From: Fragilaria crotonensis
Lineage: Eukaryota; Bacillariophyta; Fragilariophyceae; Fragilariales; Fragilariaceae
Direction of reading: 5' to 3'
DNA: 64,000 nucleotides
NCBI GenBank assembly: GCA_022925895.1
Contig: JAKSYS010000052.1
Coordinates: 95,413-159,412, forward strand
A program made the position numbers and the translations under genes. The notes under the pieces were generated by a model, which worked only from the letters and a program-made list of their open reading frames with translations, was not told the DNA's origin and searched no databases. Shown here one piece after another: positions 58,613 through 64,000 of this stretch. The first letter of the stretch is position 1; the number at the start of each line of letters is the position of its first letter.

Positions 58613-59960
58613 GATGGACTTGTCGATCTTCACGTATTTCCCGGTATCATGAACGGGGTGCTCAAGTTTGTTCGGCCGGTGGTGTCCTTGGATGCTACAC
58701 ATCTGAGGAGCGAACACAAGGGAACTCTGTACATGGCATCGGTTCTCAGTGGGTGCAATGACATCTTCCCATTGGGTTTATGATATGCGCCGGGAACGAG
58801 GATGGAGCGACGTGGAAGAAGATGCTTGAATTGTTGAAGAAGGCATGTCCAATAATTGATGATCAGGGATACGGCGACAGTGACACGGATGGTGTTGTTA
58901 GGCCACCGCTTTCTTTTCATTTCAGACAGAGACAAAGGTCTGAAGGAGGCATTGAAAGCGGTGTTCCCAAATAAGTACGAGATGAGCTGTGCTAGACACA
59001 TCCAGGCAAATGTGACGAAGTATGGAAAGCAGTGTGCAAAGTTTGTCTGTTCCATAGCTAAGTCATTCTCGACACGAAATGCGAGCCTGTTGCTAGATGA
59101 GATTCGGAAGGTGAAGCCAGAGGCCGCCACATATTTGGAAAGCATAACCGTCGGGTGTTCTGTGGCGGAGTACTCAGTGGTATTCAGATTCACCGTCATC
59201 ACCTGCTCAGTTGCCTCCACGGTATGGAATTGTAACTTCGAACACCTCCGAGTCGGCAAACAGTATGTTATCAGAAGCAAGGAATCTTGGATGGCTGGAG
59301 GCTGTGAACAAAATTTTGACATAATGACGACGAGAGTGTGTACTTGCCGAAGGAAGTATGCTTCATGAGATGGATCGGAGGTGGTGCCTAGAGTTGCCCA
59401 GATTCTGAAGCGTAGGTGGATGCTGCGTCTATGACTGTCGATGAGATTGAGGTGGGGTGTGGTGACTTCAAGGTGGTGGAACCAATATCAATTGTGGATG
59501 AAAATGGCGATGACAATGTGCAACGGATGGCACGATCCTACGGTGATCCAGACCGTGTCCTTGTGGTCAAGCCATTTGGAGTGGTGCAGCTGTGGAGTAT
59601 GGCAGGACTTCCTTTACCCATGTCGGCATGCATGTGCAGTGTTCAGGAAATGGGAGGAAAAAGAATTCAATTATGTTCTGCGAAGTTTAGTCCATCCGTT
59701 TACTACATTTGAGTTCGTGCACAACACTTTCAAGAAGAACGTTTTCCTGTGTGCTTGGAAACAACTGTATATGATGGTGAAACTAAGGAACCTGACATGC
59801 CAAAACGGCAATCTGACGACCAAAAACAAAACGAATTCGCAAACGCAGTAAGTTCATTGTAGCTGAGGATTCTCCTGTCAAATGTTCTGTTTGTGGAAAG
59901 AGGGCACAACCGAAGAACTTGTCCTAATGTAGTTGGTAACAATGACAATAAGTAGAAGAA
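58613..59960 (+). pseudogene. MULE transposase, catalytic and C-terminal part
   Basis: Continues the same frame after the insertion. VRPVVSLDATHLRSEHKGTLY carries the first catalytic Asp, FISDRDKGLKEAL the second, CARHIQANV the conserved C-x2-H block, and SNTSESANSMLSEARN the downstream block with a conserved Glu. A SWIM zinc-binding motif follows (CSCGVWQDFLYPCRHACA near 59,595-59,650) and then a CxxCGK...C zinc knuckle near 59,880-59,930. Frame changes occur near 58,780, 58,925, 59,160, 59,330 and 59,545. MuDR-type assignment is firm. Confidence 0.85.
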
Positions 59961-60030
59961 ACGAGAAGTGTTGCTGACATTCGCCATGATGAGATCATTG
60001 TTCACAGATGATTGGAAATTTACGTCAATC

Positions 60031-60520
60031 GGTTGTTTGTAAAGTACTGTCACGCAGATTGTGTATGGGAGTACTGTTGAACTCAGATTTGGTGGAGTTT
60101 TGTCAACCATATCGATGAAGATGGAGTTGCTCTTTTGAAACAAAACAGCGACAAGAAGAATTATGACCGCACTTATGGTATGATAATTGATTAACAAACG
60201 ACACATGTGAAGTGAGTGATGATGATGTTCGTTGCGTATGTATGACATGGTGGAGCGATGAGTGTCGACAATCTTGGAGGATTGTTACGAGACGGTGTAC
60301 CATGTTGTCCGTGGATGCGGAGCATGGCAGGCGACAAAAGCGTGATATTGTAAAAGAGGGCAAAATAATGCGTGATATTGTAAATGTATCTTTTCAAAAT
60401 GCGTGATATTGTAAATTACAATTGCAAATGTAGTATATAGTAAAATACGAATTTGTGGATAGTAAGTCATTGTACTATATTGCAAAGTGGCAAAACAATG
60501 CGTGATATTGTAATTTCCCC
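60031..60520 (-). repeat. MULE right terminal inverted repeat
   Basis: Reverse-complement partner of 39,293-39,782, with the same four TGCGTGATATTGTAA-type words near the tip. Divergence between the two ends is modest and spread along the length. Confidence 0.9.
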
Positions 60521-60529
60521 TAGTATTTA

Positions 60530-60852
60530 TTCTACTTGAGAAGCAGTTGTTGCAGAGCTTTCAGTCGATACGGTTGTTGCAGTACAACTCTACTTTTAAG
60601 CTTGCAGGGATTTCTGTATTGTTTAGTGTTGGATCCATTCGGATGCGGTCATACTAGCCCATCAGATATCTCTGTAGCCGTTGCTCAAGAATCGCTGATA
60701 GCAACCAGCGTTACGATGATGCAAGGGTCGCTGTCTACTGAACAGGCTCAGACGACGCTCATGTTGAGTCGCACGACGCATCACAATCGCTTAATGAAAA
60801 CTCGGGGGACGATGACTTAGTATCGGTTATCCCCAGGGTTTCCCAACCTTCG
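60530..60852 (+). other. 5' region of the membrane lipase gene next to the MULE insertion
   Basis: The lipase frame can be followed upstream of 60,853 through SGDDDLVSVIPRVSQPS with one interruption near 60,757, so part of this interval is probably N-terminal coding sequence. The MULE has inserted just upstream and may have separated the gene from its original promoter or first exon. Confidence 0.4.
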
Positions 60853-63621
60853 TTGCGACATGAGATTGAGAGCATTAAAGATCACTTTACTTTGCCATCT
60901 CAGTCTTCGACAATCCGACTCGATCGTCTGTGCTTCGAGTTTTCCCGACACAAACAGCACAAATCAATTTGTCTTGAGAGTCGTACCGCAACCGATGGCA
61001 TGCAGGAGATCTCTATGAAACGCATGCACGACTCTTCTTATGGCATCTATGCATTGAGGGCATCATATAGCTTCGTGGCTGTATACCTGGCAGGAATCCT
61101 TGCTGTGTATGCTATCAGTTTTATCTTCAATCTGATGACTGACCTGGTAATTCATTCGGGTGGGACATCTGCCTCAATGACTATAGTTACACCGTCTACC
61201 ATTATTGGCATCTTCTTGTCCTTTCCAGTGGTAACCTACGGCTTGGCGTCATGTCTTGTATATTGTGGAAGCTTTATTTCGGATACATGGATGGGCAGCC
61301 CTTTACTGAAACGTTACACCTTCAGCAATTTCTCCGATGTACTGTTTCAGTGGGTGCTCTTCTTCGCATTTATTGGCCTTCCACTCTTGGTCATGTGCGG
61401 CTGTCTTCTTGCCAAAAGTTTCGATTGGTGGACTATCACTTTAATGACATGGTTCTGCAGTGTTGCGTGTTTGTTCTGCACCTATACCTTTACCGTTGCG
61501 TACTTCGAAACTCAAGCATGCTGGAATTTGGCGTCATCGATTGCGTGGATGGTCAAACGTTTTGGCAAACTTGTCGTACAGACATTCTCTTACACCAATC
61601 GTCAGCCTACTCGGGGTATAAAAAGGTTCGCTATCTGGCTGAGGACCGACAGATGCCGTACATGGCGGGAACGGGAAATTATTAGACAGACTTATGTCGA
61701 GAAGAGGAGTTTCTACACCCGCTTGTCCATGTCGAGCTTTTGTTTGGAACGTTTGAAAATCTTTAAGGTTCTTGAGGAGCCCTATCGCCTGGTGACCGTC
61801 AGTGAAGCACAGGGAGTGTCTTCGTTCTTGACTGCCAGTTCCTGGAGTCTCGAAAAAGTCTTCTGTCAAGGGCGAAGCGATCGATTGGTCACAGTGATCA
61901 AGGGTCCCGATGCGCTAACTCGTCCGCAGATGGTCAGTTCCGTTGTCTGCTCAGTATTGGGTCAAGTCCTTGTGATGTTAATCGTAGCTTCCATCTTGGT
62001 ATACTTCAGTGAGAGTGCAGCGATCGCGTTCTTTTTCGTAGCCATCGCCCTCGGCTTCTGGATCATTCCGTACGTCATTCGGTTTGTCCGTCTGTACAAG
62101 ACCGTAAGCAACCTTTCCGAGACTTTAGATCCCGATGATGTTCGAGTTAATGTTGAATTTTCTCAAGGGGACGCTGAGTATGATGTCAGGAATGACAATG
62201 TCTTGAGGGACAACCCCGCAATTGCTGCTCCAGGTGTTGCCGGGAACGACGGAGTCTTCCAAGTACAGGATACGTTTCGTTTAACGCAACCAACGCAGTC
62301 GTTTTCTTGGGTCATGTTCTCTCTGGAAGTTGCTTCTTTATTTGGCCAGTGTGTTCGTATCAAATCGGAAACACACGTATCGCAATCGAGTTTATGTTCA
62401 TGGCGATCTTCGCTTTTCTTCGTCGATTTTGGAATCCTGCGACAGCACTCCAGGAGGTTGGAACTATAACCTTGGCGAACCGAAATCACGATAACGATGA
62501 TTGGAGGCGATTGGCTCGGATAAGTCGCATCCTCGATGACGTTACAGTCAACCGCGGCCGTTTCACTGGATGGCAATTTTGTCGTTCATCATGGTAACGT
62601 TCCTCTTCATCTGTTTCCTCGCAATTGCCTGCGATGGCTCAGTCGACCCATATAGTTCTGCGTTCGAGACAGAGACATTTTTGCCTGATTTTGAGTACGC
62701 TGCTGCAGACGAGCTGCCCTACCCTACTTGCACAATCGCTGATGGTTTCCTGCCGGATGCAAGAAGCGAGACTGCGGACTACGCGTTTCTCGCATACATG
62801 GATACAAAGATGACTCGATTCTGCAAGGCGAGCTCGATTCATGGTTTGGAGAGGGTGTGGCAAAAGACATGTACGAGGAGGTTCGTCTTTATCGCGAGGC
62901 AACGTTTTCAGAAAACATACCAGTCAGCTACAAGCTGATCAAATTCAAAAATGGACCTTCCGTCGTAAGCATTCGTGGCACGTTCTTGATTTGGGATTTG
63001 TTTGCGGATGCTCAACTGTGGATGGTTGCTGCGTTGACACAAACTATCTGAGCAGTGTTGCCGCTTGGATTCTTATGGACGCCGATTTTAGACCTGCTTG
63101 TGGCTGCGGTTTCCGCGTTGCAATCTGAAGCTCTGCAAAACATTGCCTTCTATAAGGAAACAACTGCTTTCGTGGAATACCTTCAGAAATCAAACAGTAG
63201 CGGCACTGTGACGATCACAGGTCATTCACTTGGAGGAGGGTTGGCGATTATATCTGCAGCGCAAACAGGTGCTCCAGCGGTGGCAATTTCTGGTCCTAAT
63301 GCGATGCTTTCTCGTCTAACTTTTGAACCTCCTTTATCGGAGGATGCATTGAATCGTTTCACATTTAATGTGATTCCACACAAAGATCCGATTCCTATGA
63401 TCGACGATGTCGCTATGTTGTACCAGAAAATCAAGTGCACTGCTTCGCCAAACCGTATTTTTGCCTGTCACCAGATAGAGCGGACGATTTGCGAGCTTCT
63501 GGTAACGTGTGGGAGTTCTGGGAGACCTCCATTTTGCAAGTGTGTGACAGACTTTTCGTATCCAAAACCAATTCAGATGGGAAACCGAACGTTTGAGGAA
63601 GCATGCGGGATTCCCTCGTAG
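60853..63621 (+). CDS. Multi-pass membrane protein with C-terminal class 3 lipase domain
   Basis: Predicted membrane-bound lipase acting on acylglycerols. The N-terminal half (60,853-62,300) has about seven hydrophobic segments, e.g. SFVAVYLAGILAVYAISFIF, IIGIFLSFPVVTYGL, VLFFAFIGLPLLVM and AIAFFFVAIALGFWIIPYVI. The lipase domain starts at VVSIRGTFLIWDLFAD. It carries the nucleophile motif TITGHSLGGGLAII (G-x-S-x-G), an Asp candidate in PHKDPIPMIDD and a His candidate in FACHQIER, and ends Cys-rich (CKCVTDF) at 63,621. Frame changes occur near 62,310, 62,560, 62,850 and 63,050, so the coding path combines 60,853-62,469, 62,307-62,597, 62,570-62,938, 62,857-63,051 and 63,055-63,621. No ATG at the left end of the frame; the true start is unresolved. 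Confidence 0.8.
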
Positions 63622-64000
63622 ATCAACTTTGTGAACTTTGTTTCCGCGGACCGACGGCGATTTTTAGTAGCTGACTTCTCTTATCACCAATGGTGCAAGC
63701 GTACCGTTTCTATCCTGCCTCAGGTCACCTGAAGTTGTTATTAGCCCCACCGAGCGTGGCAGCTTGGTTGAATGGGTTAGTTCTTGATGCTGGTGGCAGT
63801 CGTATGCTCGAGGAAGCTAATGCATGCGCCGAAGAGCATATACTTTGCGTGTGGGTTGTCCATTCGTTAGAATCTGGGAGTAAATGTTGTCGTAGTGATT
63901 GCATTCCTTCTCATTCCCTGTCATCTCTCTTTGTCGGTAGGGGCTTCTTGTGAAAGCGCGGCGTGAGATCACGCTGCATTTTTCGGCAGAGTTGCGACTC
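63622..64000. other. Stretch after the lipase gene
   Basis: No supportable gene. An 88-codon plus-strand ORF (63,690-63,953) has no recognised domain and the window ends here. Confidence 0.4.

Larger units (their letters stand above)
39293..60520. mobile_element. 21.2-kb Mutator-like element (MULE) with two nested insertions
   Basis: The ends start GGGGAAATTACAATATC (39,293) and finish with its complement (60,520). The inverted similarity continues for about 490 bp on each side. Both ends are directly flanked by the 9-bp word TAGTATTTA (39,284-39,292 and 60,521-60,529). Long inverted ends, a 9-bp duplication and a MuDR-type transposase inside define a MULE. Subtracting the two nested elements leaves about 7.45 kb of original element, carrying a plus-strand Ulp1-like/transposase unit and a divergent minus-strand ORF. 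Confidence 0.92.

Noticed and set aside
39293-60520. Maverick/Polinton interpretation because of size and long inverted ends
   Set aside because: No polymerase B, integrase, packaging ATPase or capsid genes; the 9-bp duplication and MuDR transposase identify a MULE, and the size comes from nested insertions.
1-64000. tRNA or rRNA genes
   Set aside because: I looked for cloverleaf-type A/B boxes and conserved rRNA words and saw none convincing; a tRNAscan or Rfam search would settle this.

Overview
The window looks like a nuclear contig from a diatom or related stramenopile. It has short GT-AG introns (71-235 bp), a eukaryotic primase small subunit, an SPX-MFS phosphate transporter, a carotenoid cleavage dioxygenase, an N-terminal asparagine amidohydrolase and a membrane-anchored class 3 lipase. 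Much of the remaining sequence is transposable elements whose protein families are common in diatoms, and the intergenic DNA is rich in GTAC/AGTACT words. The species cannot be named from the sequence alone. Layout: (1) 1-628 is a short element with 12-bp inverted ends. 980-7421 (minus) is a frame-broken DIRS-like retroelement with gag, RT-RNase H and tyrosine recombinase. (2) 9.4-23.7 kb is the gene-rich block: carotenoid oxygenase (+), a small hAT-like MITE, a PDZ/CRAL-TRIO protein (+), a multi-pass membrane protein (-), NTAN1 (+), and SPX-MFS (+) facing primase (-) tail to tail. (3) 24-39 kb is repeats and DNA transposons: a 178-bp satellite array, a Tc1/mariner-like element with a SAP-containing transposase (TA target duplication), a Harbinger-type MITE, a relic of a Mutator-like transposase, and a structurally complete PIF/Harbinger element (3284 bp, TTA duplication). 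(4) 39,293-60,520 is a 21.2-kb Mutator-like element (MULE) with 490-bp inverted ends and a 9-bp target duplication (TAGTATTTA). (5) 60.8-63.6 kb is the lipase gene (+). The MULE is a nested set. Its own genes are a Ulp1-type (C48) protease-like region followed by a MuDR-type transposase on the plus strand, and a long divergent unrecognised ORF on the minus strand. The minus-strand ORF is interrupted by a 6992-bp LTR retrotransposon with 262-bp LTRs that look identical and a CTGT duplication. The transposase is interrupted by a 6775-bp TIR transposon with a TA duplication. In both cases, removing the insertion plus one target duplication rejoins the host ORF in frame, which fixes the order of events. 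Nearly every conserved gene carries one or more single-base frameshifts, several at short homopolymers, while the primase has none. Either many of these genes are decaying or, more likely, the consensus keeps residual indel errors. Gene models below are therefore given as spans with the frame changes stated.
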